64,000 nucleotides of DNA from Bacteroidales bacterium (GTDB taxonomy: Bacteria > Bacteroidota > Bacteroidia > Bacteroidales > UBA932), in assembly GCA_017471965.1 (NCBI GenBank), contig JAFURF010000054.1, positions 48,727-112,726 of the forward strand, written 5' to 3'. Positions 9,249-19,713 of the stretch are shown here, in pieces. Position 1 is the stretch's first letter; each line of letters opens with the position of its first letter. A model generated the notes under the pieces. That model saw only the letters and a program-made list of their open reading frames with translations. It made no database searches and was not told where the DNA came from. The translations under genes and the position numbers were made by a program.

Positions 9249-9320
9249 AGCATTGGTTATTAGTGTAAGGCAAATATAACAATTTTTCAAAAAAGGCAGA
9301 CCTGCAGACACAGATAAAAA

Positions 9321-11162
9321 TCAGAATGGACGAAGCGTGGCAGAGGCTGTTGCGCTGCAGTTGGCTGGTACGGTAAAGGTAAATCCCACCCTGCAGGTGC
9401 CAGGATTCGGGGCATCATAGTCATGCGGAGGATCGTTCGACCAGACATGTGCGTTCACGGCAGTATAGGAGGCATCATCAGACGAGACGGTCATCCTTAA
9501 CTTCATCCTCTTTCCGTCCTTTTCCAGCAGAATGCTTCCGTCGGCGGCAATCCGGGCGCGGGCCGGAGTGGTCATTACCCACATCACCTCTACCTCCCCG
9601 TCATCTGCCGTCAGGCGGTCCTCTACGTGCAGGCGGTTCCGCCTGTCCAGAAAGACGGAACGCTCCGCATCGGTCACCATATCCCCGAACGCTTCCGTCA
9701 TTTCAAGGCACGCCCCTTTGCGCGATTTTTTCTGCCAGATTCCGGTCAGTGGCACAAAACTCTTCACGCGATGACGGTCCCCATTCAGGGTCAATGTCGA
9801 ATGTGCCTCATTTCCCAGACGGAAGACATCCCACCTCTGCCCGTGCTGTTCCTGATTCCACAGGTCGACACCTCTGCTCTCCAGAGAATGATAATCCTGC
9901 ATACCGAGATCCATCGACCACCGTACGCCGTCATATTCATATATGAACGATCCTGCATCCATATGGGCGTGCGAGGTCATAGGAGATCCGCCTTTGATGC
10001 CGAGATATGCGTCCTTTTCCGATTCCCATCCCTCACGGTAGACGAACAGAGGGGTCTTTCCCTCGAATACACGGAAATTTTCCTCAGGAGCCGCGATGCC
10101 GGAAGTATCGAGACGTGAAGCAAATATGAGAAGAGACGGCAACAGACGGTATTCGGTAAACCTCCTTGATGCGTCCTTCATGAAGTCGTCCGGCAATGAT
10201 CGGATGACCCGGCGTTCGAGGAATATGATGGAAGGGTCATCATTCCGCCCGGCAAACCAGAACATCATCGGATTGCAGGCCGCCATAGACGGAGAGTCCG
10301 AGAAATTGAAGCAGTCTCCGCTCGGGGCGGTCATGAACTGAATGAAGGAGCCGGTGTCAAGAAAGCCCGGAGCCTCGCTCAAGCCGTAATCCGTCCCAAG
10401 AGCAGACTCCAGAGCAGCGATCATCATCACCTGAAAGGATGTACCATATCCCCAATAGTTGAATCCTTCAGGGTATCCGCCGTCAGGAGCATAGCATGCA
10501 AGGGCAAAAGGCACCGACCTGACATAAAGGTCTATGAGTTCACGAGAATACTCAGGATGGTCCTCGTATGTAGCGAGGGCACCGTACATGAGGCCGGAAC
10601 AGCAGACCTGATTCCAGTTGTTGGCCAGGTTGTAGAATCCGGAATACCTTTCGTCGTCAGCGGGTTCGAAGCCCTTTTCCATGATGGACCTGCTGACGGT
10701 CTGTCTTTGTTCCGGCAGCATGACGTCATAAAGCCAGTCATAGCCTATGGCGACAGCCATCACCATCTCGCCGACATCGAGGAAATGTGACGGATTCCAG
10801 TCCTTGAAAGCACAGACGGCCATCATCTCATCTATCGCCCTTTCTGCATACGCTTCCTTACCTGTCATCCTATATGAATACGAAAGCCAGAATATGCGCC
10901 TGAGGGCCTCGCGGGACGTATGCAGAAGCCTTTTCCCCTCCATTACGCGCTCAAGAGGCGGCAGGGCCAGCATCCGGTCACATTCGGCCACGATCCCGTC
11001 ATGTACCTTGGCCATGGCAGGGTCTGCAGCGATCATTCTGCTGATGCCGTCTTCCTCCCCTGCCGTCAGCAGCAGACGCGGATGGCCGGATATATCAAAT
11101 TTCTCCTGTGCGGAAAGCACAGGAGAAACAAGAAATAATATATATACGACCAGTTTCTTCAA
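9321..11162 (-). CDS. heparinase II/III-family protein (putative polysaccharide lyase)
   Basis: The 613-residue exported protein has a signal peptide MKKLVVYILFLVSPVLSAQ and an alpha-toroid region with YDWLYDVMLPEQRQ and NLANNWNQVCCSGLMYGAL. It continues with GYPEGFNYWGYGTSFQ and the beta-sandwich heparinase II/III segment GSPMTSHAHMDAGSFIYEYDG. Lyases of this fold cleave uronic-acid-containing polymers; the substrate here is unknown. The gene begins five bases after hppA, so it may be read from the hppA promoter, although it would suit the neighbouring polysaccharide locus better. Confidence 0.85.
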   Translation of the reverse strand: MKKLVVYILFLVSPVLSAQEKFDISGHPRLLLTAGEEDGISRMIAADPAMAKVHDGIVAECDRMLALPPLERVMEGKRLLHTSREALRRIFWLSYSYRMTGKEAYAERAIDEMMAVCAFKDWNPSHFLDVGEMVMAVAIGYDWLYDVMLPEQRQTVSRSIMEKGFEPADDERYSGFYNLANNWNQVCCSGLMYGALATYEDHPEYSRELIDLYVRSVPFALACYAPDGGYPEGFNYWGYGTSFQVMMIAALESALGTDYGLSEAPGFLDTGSFIQFMTAPSGDCFNFSDSPSMAACNPMMFWFAGRNDDPSIIFLERRVIRSLPDDFMKDASRRFTEYRLLPSLLIFASRLDTSGIAAPEENFRVFEGKTPLFVYREGWESEKDAYLGIKGGSPMTSHAHMDAGSFIYEYDGVRWSMDLGMQDYHSLESRGVDLWNQEQHGQRWDVFRLGNEAHSTLTLNGDRHRVKSFVPLTGIWQKKSRKGACLEMTEAFGDMVTDAERSVFLDRRNRLHVEDRLTADDGEVEVMWVMTTPARARIAADGSILLEKDGKRMKLRMTVSSDDASYTAVNAHVWSNDPPHDYDAPNPGTCRVGFTFTVPANCSATASATLRPF

Positions 11163-11167
11163 AGCAA

Positions 11168-13357
11168 TTAATGAATAGCGACAGTAAGCATAGCCATCAC
11201 GATGGAAACCATGCTCATCAGTTTGATGAGGATGTTGAGTGACGGTCCTGAGGTATCCTTGAACGGGTCACCCACTGTGTCACCGGTAACCGTCGCCTTA
11301 TGAGCCTCAGAGTTCTTGCCTCCGAAGTTTCCTTCCTCGACATACTTCTTGGCGTTGTCCCACGCTCCGCCGGAATTGGACATGAATACTGCCAGTACGA
11401 AACCTGAACCGAGACCGCCTATAAGAAGACCCATCACTCCTGCAGGGCCAAGGATGAGGCCGACAAGGATAGGAACGATGATGGCGATGAGTGAAGGAAG
11501 AAGCATCTCGCGCTGAGCACCCTTGGTAGAGATCTCCACGCAGCGTGCATAATCAGGAGTAGCCTCCTTGGTGAGGATGCCCTTGATCTCACGGAACTGA
11601 CGACGTACCTCTGTAACCATGCTCTGTGCGGCACGGCCTACGGCGTTCATGGTGAGACCGCAGAAGAGGAATGACATCATCGCACCGATGAATACGCCCA
11701 CGAGAACCACCGGGTTCATGAGGTCTACATGATAGTGGGCCATGATGTCAGGGATGGTAGCCTGTGCTGCATCGATAAGTTCACCCGAGACATTTGTGAC
11801 CTGCTTTCCGATGTGGGTAAGACCGATCTTGATCTCCTCGATGTATGATGCGAGGAGGGCAAGGCCTGTGAGGGCTGCAGAACCGATTGCAAAGCCCTTT
11901 CCTGTGGCTGCTGTAGTGTTGCCGAGGGCATCGAGGACATCGGTACGCTTGCGGACTTCTGGGTCGAGTTCGCTCATCTGTGCGTTACCTCCGGCATTGT
12001 CGGCGATAGGTCCGTATGCGTCTGTGGCCAGGGTGATTCCGAGAGTCGAGAGCATTCCGACTGCAGCGATACCGATGCCATACAGACCGGTACTGAGGCT
12101 TGCAGCAGAGAATGAAAGGTCGAATCCGTTTGCGCAAAGGTAGGCAAGAAGGATGGCTACGGCGATGGTGATGACAGGGACTGCTGTAGAAAGCATTCCG
12201 AGACCGACTCCTGAAATGATCACCGTTGCAGGACCTGTCTCTGCTGACTCAGCGAGTTTCTGGGTCGGCTTGTATGAATGCGATGTATAGTATTCTGTAG
12301 CCTGGCCGATGATGACGCCGGCAAAGAGTCCTACAACTACAGAAAGGGAGAATCCCCACCAGTTGTCTATCTTGAGAAGATACATGATGCCGAATGTCGC
12401 TGCGGCGATAAGGATAGAACTGAGGTTGGTTCCCCTGCTGAGAGACTTCAGCAGTTGCTGCATGCCTGCTCCTTCCTTGGTGCGGACCACGTAGATTCCG
12501 ATGATGGAAAGGACTACGCCGATTGCAGCGATGATCATAGGAGCAAGGATGGCCTTCATCTGGGCGTCTGTTCCGACTGCCGAATAAGCGGCTGCACCGA
12601 GGGCCATGGTGGCAAGGATGGATCCGCAATATGACTCATAAAGGTCCGCTCCCATTCCGGCAACGTCACCTACGTTGTCTCCTACGTTGTCTGCGATAGT
12701 GGCAGGGTTACGAGGGTCGTCCTCAGGGATACCTGCCTCTACCTTTCCTACGAGGTCAGCACCTACGTCCGCTGCCTTGGTGTAGATACCGCCGCCGACA
12801 CGGGCAAAGAGAGCCTGAGTGGATGCTCCCATTCCGAATGTAAGCATTGTGGTGGTGATGAAGACGAGTTTCTGAGTGCCCTCAATGTCCACAAACTGGT
12901 TGAGGATGATCCACCAGATGGCTATATCGAGAAGGCCGAGACCGACCACGGTAAGTCCCATCACGGCACCGCTTCGGAAGGCTACCTTAAGCCCGGAATT
13001 GAGGGAACGCATGGCCGCATTGGCTGTTCTTGCCGATGCGTATGTGGCTGTCTTCATTCCGACAAAGCCTGCAAGGCCCGAGAAGAAACCTCCGGTGAGG
13101 AATGCAAACGGGACCCAACTGTTCTGGACTCCAAGGACTGCCAACACTGCAAAAAGGACGGCGAGCACGATGAACACGATGATCACGACCTTGTACTGCT
13201 GCTTCAGATAAGCCATTGCACCTTCCCTTACGAATTTTGCAATCTGCTTCATGGTGGCATTTCCCTCGCTCTCCTTCATCATCTGACGGAAGAAGATGTA
13301 CGCAAAGGCCAAGGCGATGATCGCTGCCACCGGCACGAGATAGAATAGGTTATTCAT
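11168..13357 (-). CDS. hppA: membrane-bound ion-translocating pyrophosphatase
   Basis: The 729-residue protein with about 16 membrane segments hydrolyses pyrophosphate to pump cations. Signature motifs are [59 protein letters not shown] and [28 protein letters not shown] has alanine where potassium-independent enzymes carry lysine, so a potassium-dependent type is expected. Bacteroidales enzymes of this type can pump sodium, protons or both; the ion cannot be told from sight. A good promoter lies upstream. Confidence 0.96.
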   Translation of the reverse strand: MNNLFYLVPVAAIIALAFAYIFFRQMMKESEGNATMKQIAKFVREGAMAYLKQQYKVVIIVFIVLAVLFAVLAVLGVQNSWVPFAFLTGGFFSGLAGFVGMKTATYASARTANAAMRSLNSGLKVAFRSGAVMGLTVVGLGLLDIAIWWIILNQFVDIEGTQKLVFITTTMLTFGMGASTQALFARVGGGIYTKAADVGADLVGKVEAGIPEDDPRNPATIADNVGDNVGDVAGMGADLYESYCGSILATMALGAAAYSAVGTDAQMKAILAPMIIAAIGVVLSIIGIYVVRTKEGAGMQQLLKSLSRGTNLSSILIAAATFGIMYLLKIDNWWGFSLSVVVGLFAGVIIGQATEYYTSHSYKPTQKLAESAETGPATVIISGVGLGMLSTAVPVITIAVAILLAYLCANGFDLSFSAASLSTGLYGIGIAAVGMLSTLGITLATDAYGPIADNAGGNAQMSELDPEVRKRTDVLDALGNTTAATGKGFAIGSAALTGLALLASYIEEIKIGLTHIGKQVTNVSGELIDAAQATIPDIMAHYHVDLMNPVVLVGVFIGAMMSFLFCGLTMNAVGRAAQSMVTEVRRQFREIKGILTKEATPDYARCVEISTKGAQREMLLPSLIAIIVPILVGLILGPAGVMGLLIGGLGSGFVLAVFMSNSGGAWDNAKKYVEEGNFGGKNSEAHKATVTGDTVGDPFKDTSGPSLNILIKLMSMVSIVMAMLTVAIH

Positions 13358-13380
13358 AATAATAGTGTTTTACGGGAAGA

Positions 13381-13410
13381 CAAAATTATTTAATATTTCC
13401 AGAAAAACAA
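13381..13410 (-). promoter_or_regulatory. hppA promoter (Bacteroidetes type)
   Basis: Reading leftward, TTG (13410-13408), 19 bases, then TAATTTTG (13388-13381) matches TTTG/TTG-N19-TAnnTTTG. The hppA start lies 24 bases downstream. Confidence 0.75.
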
Positions 13411-13494
13411 GGGTGTAACCTATTAATTTTTAAGGCAAAATATAACTTTTATTAAGATTGTTAAATTTCCCCTTTCTATCCATTGATTTTTTTA

Positions 13495-13794
13495 TTATCT
13501 TTGCGAAAGTCCGGAAAATGGTTCTGCCGTTTCTTCTTCCGTCCGGACCCTGTTTCCTACAATAAGGTTTCTGTTCCATTCCTCTGCGATACGCTCATAA
13601 GCAAGAGACTTCTCGTCCTTTCTGTTCTGATTGCCGAAACGTATCTTCGGACAGGTGTCACCTGCATCGGAAGGGTACTCCAGTTGAAGTCTTGGCTTTC
13701 CGGGACTGCCGTCCTGAGCGTCCTTTCCGGTACATCCGCAGAAAGCGGATGACATGAGAACGATCGCTGCTATGATGATTCGTGTCTGTTTCAT
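13495..13794 (-). CDS. small putative lipoprotein at the end of the PUL operon
   Basis: The 99-residue product begins MKQTRIIIAAIVLMSSAFCGCTG, a lipoprotein signal with two candidate lipobox cysteines, followed by a hydrophilic charged chain without recognised domains. It starts five bases after the GH16 gene and is probably the last gene of the susC-susD-GH16 operon. Family unknown; it could be a small accessory surface protein. Confidence 0.6.
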   Translation of the reverse strand: MKQTRIIIAAIVLMSSAFCGCTGKDAQDGSPGKPRLQLEYPSDAGDTCPKIRFGNQNRKDEKSLAYERIAEEWNRNLIVGNRVRTEEETAEPFSGLSQR

Positions 13795-13799
13795 GATCT

Positions 13800-14579
13800 C
13801 TATTGTTTAAGTTCGTATACCTTTACCCAGTCGACCAGCATTTCAACCGGCAGGTCGCGTCCGTCAGGAGGGCCGACCCATTCTCCACCTATCTGCATAT
13901 CCATCAGTATAAAGAACGGGGCACCGAACGGATATTGGATGGAACCGTCAGAATCATTGCGAGCTGGCAGTCTGGGATATTCAAGCGTCCTGTTTCCATT
14001 CACCGAGAAAATCACTTTCTCGGGAAGGATCTCGACAGCGAAGACATTGAATCTGTCGGGATTGAACACGGCCTTTACCGAATGGGGAATTTCGGCATGC
14101 CACTTGTGTGTATGCGTATATCGTGTGTGTACGGTCTGATAAATGAAATCATCGTGATTGAGGCGCTCCATAAGGTCTATCTCTCCGCCATCCGGCCATA
14201 CACCCTCTTCAGGCAGCATCCATATGGCAGGCCATACGCTACGTCCTCCTTCAAGTCTGGCACGGACCTCTACCTTCCCGTATGAAACCGAGAACTTTCC
14301 TCTGGTGCAGACCCCTCCTGTCAGATACAGAGATGTATCCGAAGGAAACGATCCGTCATTGCTCATGGCCTTGAGCACCAGTCTTCCGTTTCTGAGATCA
14401 TAGAGCGCATCATCAAGCGACATATGCCGCCTCCAGTCCGACGGACCGCGGGTTATGCGCGACCATTTAGTGCCGTCAAGTTCCCTGCCTCGGAAATCAT
14501 CTTTCCATACCAGTTCATATTCCTGTGCGTACAATGCATAAGTACATAGCAGCAGGAAGAGCATCATCATTCTTCTCAT
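13800..14579 (-). CDS. glycoside hydrolase family 16 protein
   Basis: The 259-residue secreted enzyme has a signal peptide ending LCTYALYAQ and the GH16 active-site motif GGEIDLMER, with E133 as nucleophile, D135, and E138 as acid/base. WPAIWMLP precedes the motif and DWVKVYEL closes the domain, so it is a single catalytic domain. Family members cleave beta-1,3/1,4-glucans or algal galactans; the exact substrate cannot be inferred. It sits 12 bases after susD in the PUL, so it probably makes the oligosaccharides imported by SusC/SusD or helps bind them. Confidence 0.9.
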   Translation of the reverse strand: MRRMMMLFLLLCTYALYAQEYELVWKDDFRGRELDGTKWSRITRGPSDWRRHMSLDDALYDLRNGRLVLKAMSNDGSFPSDTSLYLTGGVCTRGKFSVSYGKVEVRARLEGGRSVWPAIWMLPEEGVWPDGGEIDLMERLNHDDFIYQTVHTRYTHTHKWHAEIPHSVKAVFNPDRFNVFAVEILPEKVIFSVNGNRTLEYPRLPARNDSDGSIQYPFGAPFFILMDMQIGGEWVGPPDGRDLPVEMLVDWVKVYELKQ

Positions 14580-14591
14580 AACGTCGGCAAT

Positions 14592-16433
14592 CTACCAGTT
14601 AGGATTCTGTTCAAGTGATTCCACCAAGGACACTTCTTCCGGAGGGATGGGCAGAAGGTAGTCTCTGTCGGGGACAAAGCCATAGCCTGAAGGAAGTCTG
14701 TCCCTGAGAGGGTCGATATGTCCGGATGCATCTACAGGGATGTGAACAAAGGCTTCTCTTACAGCAGGGTCATCCATATTGAATGCCTTGTAAAGGATAC
14801 CGTCTTCACCCAGATATGCGCCACGTCCTCTCTTCCCTGCAATGACCTTGTGCCCGCGCCAGCGCAGTATGTCGTCGAGCCGGAAGCCCTGAAGGGCAAG
14901 TTCGCATCTGCGCTCGCGCCTTATTTCCTGCATCACAGGGGTCAGCGGATACCCGTAGTCTGTGAAAGCGGGGTCGGGCACCGGTTCCTTCCAGAGGACT
15001 CCCGCGCGCTCCCTCAAAGGCTTCAGGGTCGACGAAAGCACATCATCAGTACACTGTCCGGTCTCTTCTGCAGCCTCCGCATAGGCAAGAAGGGCTTCGG
15101 CATACCTCACGATCACCAGACCCGTGTCCCAGAAGGAACTGCTTACATACGTGGTATCGACACCCAAGGCGGTATGGTACCCCGTAAGGTTTCTGGAATT
15201 ACCGTCACCCAAAAGACGCGGAGGATTGAGGGATGCATTGTGCCTGCGGGCCTCGTCGGAGTCTCCGCTGACATATTCGGCAACCTTCATGGGGCGGCTT
15301 ATGGACGTAGAGCGGAACTTGTGACCGTCAGACATCACGGTTTCATACAGACGCCTGTCACGGCCTGCAAACGTCCTGTTGAAATCCTTGAAGTCCGGAT
15401 CTGACGGATCGATGAATGTGCCGTCTGCATACAGATAACTGTCCACAAGGGAACGTGTGATTCCGGCAGCGGCCTCATTGTCCACGACTCCGGAAGCCAG
15501 AAGCGTGGTAACGCTATGCTGCACTCCCATACCGACATCATATTTCTTCCAGAAAAGTGCCTCAGACACGGCCGAGAGGTCCTTCTGATTGAAAAGATGA
15601 GCATAGGCTTCACCTCCGTCAAGAGCACCGAAAGGATCATTCCCCACAGTGTTCAGACCTTCAGAGACCGGCATCAGGTCAAAAAGGATGTCACCGTATG
15701 ACAGTACCTTCCCGAAGAACAGGCCGGGGTCGGCATCTTCTGCAGCAAAGACATCGCCGGAATGATACTTTTCCCAAGAACCTTCATACAGAGAGACGTT
15801 CATCGCAAGTACAAGAGCCGCCTCCTTATTGATTCTGAGTCCGGAGAAACGGTTTCTGCGATGGAGTCCGTCTATGGCCTTGTCCAGATCGTCCAGTATG
15901 AACAGGGCCACCTCCTTCCTCGGCGCCGCAGGTATCTGAAGTCCCTCGAGTGTAGCGTTCCCATCCCAGAATCCGTCCATCACGGGGACGCTTCCGAATT
16001 TCTTCAGCAGGTCGAAGTGCCACCATGCACGAAGAAACAGGACCTCCGCATACAGCGACCTCACGTCGGCATTCTCCATTTCCGCAGGCACCTGGTAGAA
16101 ATGAAGGAAATAATTGACATCACGAAGATTCTGATAGTCTGTTGACCAGGCTGCATAACCGTCGAATTCTGAGAGTTCTCCGTTGATGCGCTGATCATAT
16201 TTCTCCGAAACGATGTTGTCGCTGTTCTTGTCCGCGGCACGGACTCCGCTTCCATATTGGGTCAGCGACGGCAAGGCCGCATACAGGCCGTTTACATAAC
16301 TCAGTACCTGGCTCTCTGTCGACAGATAGGTGTCGCTTGAAGGAGAGGTCAGAGGAAGCCTGTTCAGGAAGTCCGAGCAACCTGCAAGAAGCATAGCCGC
16401 CGATACGGCTGCAATCATATATCCTGTTTTCAT
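14592..16433 (-). CDS. SusD-like outer-membrane glycan-binding lipoprotein
   Basis: The 613-residue lipoprotein (signal MKTGYMIAAVSAAMLLAGCSDFLNRLP, lipobox cysteine 19) shows the RagB/SusD family features. These are PLTSPSSDTYLSTESQVLSYVNGLYAA, EVLFLRAWWHFDLLKKFGSVP, the C-terminal RYAEALLAYAEA and the IRRERRCELALQGFRLDDILRW block, ending with YLLPIPPEEV and NPNW. It caps the adjacent SusC transporter at the cell surface. It starts five bases after susC. Confidence 0.95.
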   Translation of the reverse strand: MKTGYMIAAVSAAMLLAGCSDFLNRLPLTSPSSDTYLSTESQVLSYVNGLYAALPSLTQYGSGVRAADKNSDNIVSEKYDQRINGELSEFDGYAAWSTDYQNLRDVNYFLHFYQVPAEMENADVRSLYAEVLFLRAWWHFDLLKKFGSVPVMDGFWDGNATLEGLQIPAAPRKEVALFILDDLDKAIDGLHRRNRFSGLRINKEAALVLAMNVSLYEGSWEKYHSGDVFAAEDADPGLFFGKVLSYGDILFDLMPVSEGLNTVGNDPFGALDGGEAYAHLFNQKDLSAVSEALFWKKYDVGMGVQHSVTTLLASGVVDNEAAAGITRSLVDSYLYADGTFIDPSDPDFKDFNRTFAGRDRRLYETVMSDGHKFRSTSISRPMKVAEYVSGDSDEARRHNASLNPPRLLGDGNSRNLTGYHTALGVDTTYVSSSFWDTGLVIVRYAEALLAYAEAAEETGQCTDDVLSSTLKPLRERAGVLWKEPVPDPAFTDYGYPLTPVMQEIRRERRCELALQGFRLDDILRWRGHKVIAGKRGRGAYLGEDGILYKAFNMDDPAVREAFVHIPVDASGHIDPLRDRLPSGYGFVPDRDYLLPIPPEEVSLVESLEQNPNW

Positions 16434-16438
16434 CTCTG

Positions 16439-19400
16439 TCAGAATTTAATGTCAACACCCATCACCATTGTTCTGGAAAGAGGATAGACCTTTCCGTTTC
16501 CGTTCTGTGCCATAGGAGACGTCAGTCCTGGTGCCGAATTGCGGCTTCCTCCGGCCCATGTATTCACCATGTTCAGTGTCTCCGGGTCAAAGGCAGAAGG
16601 AAGGGCGTCCAGAGTCAGCAGGTTGTCACATGAGAAATATATCTTGAGCCCTTTCAGGCGCATCTTCTTCAGCAGACCGTCGGCAAAGGTATATGATACC
16701 ATCAGATTCTTGAGCCGGACATATGCCGCATTCAGAAGGTAGCGGGACGTGTTGTAGCCCGTATTTACTTTCCAGTCCTGGTCGCCGGCCCCGGTACCGT
16801 CGGTCAGCCGGGGAAGCCAGCCGGAAGGATTGTCCTCTGAAAAATGGTCAAGATGGTCCTTGAAATAGTTTCTGCCTCCGAAAAGATATGTACTTCCGGC
16901 CATAGGGAAATCCCTTTTGCCCACACCCTGAAGCAGGGCTGACACTTCAAGGCCTCTGTATCCGACGGCCAGATTGATTCCGAAGGAGAAACGAGGCGTG
17001 GCATTGCCTATTACAGTCAGGTCTCCGTGATCGTCAAGGGTTCCCTTGCCGGGATTGACTGCACCGTCACCATTCACATCCTCATAACGCAGGTCACCGG
17101 CCTTCCACTGTTCCTGTGGCTTGAAGAAACTCAGGTCTTTGCCATACCCTGCCGCTTCGGAATCTGAAGCAAAGAGCCTGTCTGCCTTATATCCCCATAT
17201 CTCACCTATGTCCATCCCTTCATAATATCCCTTGTTGGCAGACAGACCTGTGTGGTTGTTGGATATCAGTCCTTCAGGGTTGTTGTACTGAGTGATGACG
17301 GCGCGATGATCGAAGAGATTGAAGCCTGCCCTGTAGCGGAATCCGCAGGCAAGTATGTCAGACCAGTTTACAGACAGTTCCCAGCCCCGGTTGCGCAGGA
17401 CCGCATTATTGACCTTTGCCCTGTCCGCAGGGGCTATTCCTCCGATCATAGGGATCGATTCTGCAGGGCCGAGCATATCCCTCGTCGTACGCTGATATGC
17501 GTCAAAGGTAAGACTCAGGCGGTAATCAAACGCAGTCACATCCAGTCCTACATTGGCATTGTCGGCTTTTTCCCATGTCATATGAGGGCTCACCATACCC
17601 GGAGCATAGGCGACGGTACCTTTGGACGGCTCGGAAGAGGATCCCGGAAGCAGCCATGCGTTTGCATCGGACGGATTCAAGGTCATCAGACCGAGGTACC
17701 TGTACAGACCGGCCCCGCTCTGATTTCCCAGACGGCCGTATGAGACTCTCAATTTGAGTTGGGTGACAGGAACATCGGAATCCATGAAGAAATCCGTACG
17801 TGCCATGTCAAAGCCTGCTGAAAATGACGGGAACAGGCCCCATCTGCAGTCGGGGGCGAAGCGGGAAGATGCGTCTGCCCTTCCGCTGAATTCGGCAAAG
17901 ACGATTTCCCTCCAGTTCCAGTTCACCCTTGCAAAGAATCCCATTGTAGACCAATGTGTCCTGTCCTCATCCGCAATGACTTTTCCCGTAGCGTTGTCAA
18001 ATGAGAAGATGTCATCACTGAGAATTCCGTCCTTATAGGTAAAGGCATTCGAGTTCTCTTGAAGTTCCGCCTGAAAACCTGCCATCACCTTCAGGAAATG
18101 ACGGCCGAGTACAGTCTGATACGACGCGGTGATGCTTGGGGAGAGGTAGTAGTTGAACATGTGTCCGCGCGTGTAGGAACCGAAATCCGTATTCTTCCAG
18201 TGCATGCCGGGATACTGGTAGCCCTGCTTTCCTCCTGAAGTCGTCACGATGCGGCCGTCAGGAAGGGTGGTTTTCGGGAACCCCATTGCAAAACTGCTGT
18301 TCTGCACATCGAGGCGTCCTTTCATTCCGGCGGTCAGATCCACTCCCTCAAGCGGCTTAATGGTCACAGTAAAGGACATGGCATCAGATACGGACAGTCT
18401 GTTGAAGGATGTCTCCTTGAGGTACATGACCTCATTCCATGAAGGAAGGTCATATGCCCCATCGACAGGAAGAGAGACCACCTGGGTAGGATACTTGTCC
18501 GATATCTGCGCATAGAATATGGTCTGGTCTGCCATGGGACGGGAGATGTCCGTGACGGTCAGGTTGTTTGAAAATCTGAACTCGAGCCATTCCTTCGGGA
18601 GAAAATCAAACTTTATGTTGACGTTGTATTTGTCAAGTTCGTCTTCGACATGGTCTATCAGACCTCCCTGATGTACATAGCCAGCACCTGCATAATATCT
18701 GGTCCTAGAAGAACCTCCTGAGACGTTGAGATCATGGGACTGACGGATCGAATGGTCCTTGAAATGATAGTCGAACCAGTCCGTGTCGGCATATTGATTA
18801 TAATAGGCTGAAGCCCAGCCGTCACCGGAGGCATTGACTCCGATTCCGGGATACTCCTTGGAATATGGTGCCTCGGAAAAGGCCGCCATCCTCTCTTTTG
18901 CCGCATCGGTAAAGAGGGAGTTCTTTCCGGAACCTTCCCTCATTCCGTCAGCATAGTCCGCAAAGGCAAGTGACGACATCATCTCCGGCATGTTTACAGG
19001 AGATGAGAATCCGATGGATCCTCTGTAGTTTACAGACGCCTCGCCGCTCCTGCCGCTTCTGGTCGTCACCAGCACCACGCCATAGGCCGCCCTTGCCCCA
19101 TATACTGCAGATGCGGAAGCATCCTTCAGGACAGTTATGCTTTCAACATCTGCAGGATTGACATTATTAAGGCTCTGCTCCACTCCGTCTACAAGGATAT
19201 AAGGTTCGCCTCCGTTTATGGATCCCATTCCCCTGATGTTGAAAGCCACATGACTTCCGGGTTCGCCTCCTGTACCGTTTTCCATCGCGCCGGTGACGAT
19301 GTTCAGTCCGGCAACATTTCCCTGAAGTGCACACGTGATGTCGGTCACAGGCCGCCAGGCAACATCTTCAGATGCCACAGTCGAGACTGCTGCAGTGATT

Positions 19401-19534
19401 GTATTGCGCTTCTGCGTACCCATACCCACGACCACCGCCTGCTCAAGCACGAGGGAGTCCTTCGGATATGTCCGGCCCTGAAGCAATGTCGCTGACGCCA
19501 GAAGCAATGACAACATGAGATAGTGTTTTTTCAT
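16439..19534 (-). CDS. SusC/RagA-like TonB-linked outer-membrane transporter
   Basis: From the ATG at 19534 the protein has 1031 residues. A signal peptide (MKKHYLMLSLLLASATLLQG) is followed at once by the TonB-box/plug region (DSLVLEQAVVVGMGTQ, then AFNIRGMGSINGGEPYILVDGVEQ and VLKDASASAVYGARAAYGVVLVTT) and a long beta-barrel ending in VMGVDIKF. The CarboxypepD_reg-like domain that usually precedes the plug in SusC proteins is absent. It should import the glycan bound by the SusD partner. Confidence 0.94.
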   Translation of the reverse strand: MKKHYLMLSLLLASATLLQGRTYPKDSLVLEQAVVVGMGTQKRNTITAAVSTVASEDVAWRPVTDITCALQGNVAGLNIVTGAMENGTGGEPGSHVAFNIRGMGSINGGEPYILVDGVEQSLNNVNPADVESITVLKDASASAVYGARAAYGVVLVTTRSGRSGEASVNYRGSIGFSSPVNMPEMMSSLAFADYADGMREGSGKNSLFTDAAKERMAAFSEAPYSKEYPGIGVNASGDGWASAYYNQYADTDWFDYHFKDHSIRQSHDLNVSGGSSRTRYYAGAGYVHQGGLIDHVEDELDKYNVNIKFDFLPKEWLEFRFSNNLTVTDISRPMADQTIFYAQISDKYPTQVVSLPVDGAYDLPSWNEVMYLKETSFNRLSVSDAMSFTVTIKPLEGVDLTAGMKGRLDVQNSSFAMGFPKTTLPDGRIVTTSGGKQGYQYPGMHWKNTDFGSYTRGHMFNYYLSPSITASYQTVLGRHFLKVMAGFQAELQENSNAFTYKDGILSDDIFSFDNATGKVIADEDRTHWSTMGFFARVNWNWREIVFAEFSGRADASSRFAPDCRWGLFPSFSAGFDMARTDFFMDSDVPVTQLKLRVSYGRLGNQSGAGLYRYLGLMTLNPSDANAWLLPGSSSEPSKGTVAYAPGMVSPHMTWEKADNANVGLDVTAFDYRLSLTFDAYQRTTRDMLGPAESIPMIGGIAPADRAKVNNAVLRNRGWELSVNWSDILACGFRYRAGFNLFDHRAVITQYNNPEGLISNNHTGLSANKGYYEGMDIGEIWGYKADRLFASDSEAAGYGKDLSFFKPQEQWKAGDLRYEDVNGDGAVNPGKGTLDDHGDLTVIGNATPRFSFGINLAVGYRGLEVSALLQGVGKRDFPMAGSTYLFGGRNYFKDHLDHFSEDNPSGWLPRLTDGTGAGDQDWKVNTGYNTSRYLLNAAYVRLKNLMVSYTFADGLLKKMRLKGLKIYFSCDNLLTLDALPSAFDPETLNMVNTWAGGSRNSAPGLTSPMAQNGNGKVYPLSRTMVMGVDIKF

Positions 19535-19558
19535 GATCGACTGGTTTTGTTTCCGATG

Positions 19559-19566
19559 CAAAATTA
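19559..19566 (-). promoter_or_regulatory. susC operon -7 promoter element
   Basis: TAATTTTG on the minus strand (19566-19559) fits TAnnTTTG and lies 24 bases before the susC ATG. No TTG at the ideal distance is visible, which would suit a promoter dependent on the HTCS activator. Confidence 0.45.
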
Positions 19567-19684
19567 AGTTATGGTCAGAAGGTCATGATTCAAATTTAGA
19601 CATAATGTTTCAGATTTTGTCTATCACATGGCCTTTAAATCGATATTTTAAAGTTTTTTGGACATTATTGAAAATATTTTTGCG

Positions 19685-19692
19685 TAAGTTTG
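19685..19692 (+). promoter_or_regulatory. HTCS -7 promoter element
   Basis: TAAGTTTG fits TAnnTTTG and is 21 bases upstream of the HTCS start codon. A T-rich stretch with TTTG lies at 19657-19660, somewhat far for a -33 element. Confidence 0.45.
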
Positions 19693-19713
19693 TATGTCAC
19701 TAAAACATAAGCC

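Noticed and set aside
13484-13502. Rightward promoter-like TATCTTTG near 13495
   Set aside because: No rightward gene follows; the 89-residue rightward frame there is antisense to the small lipoprotein.
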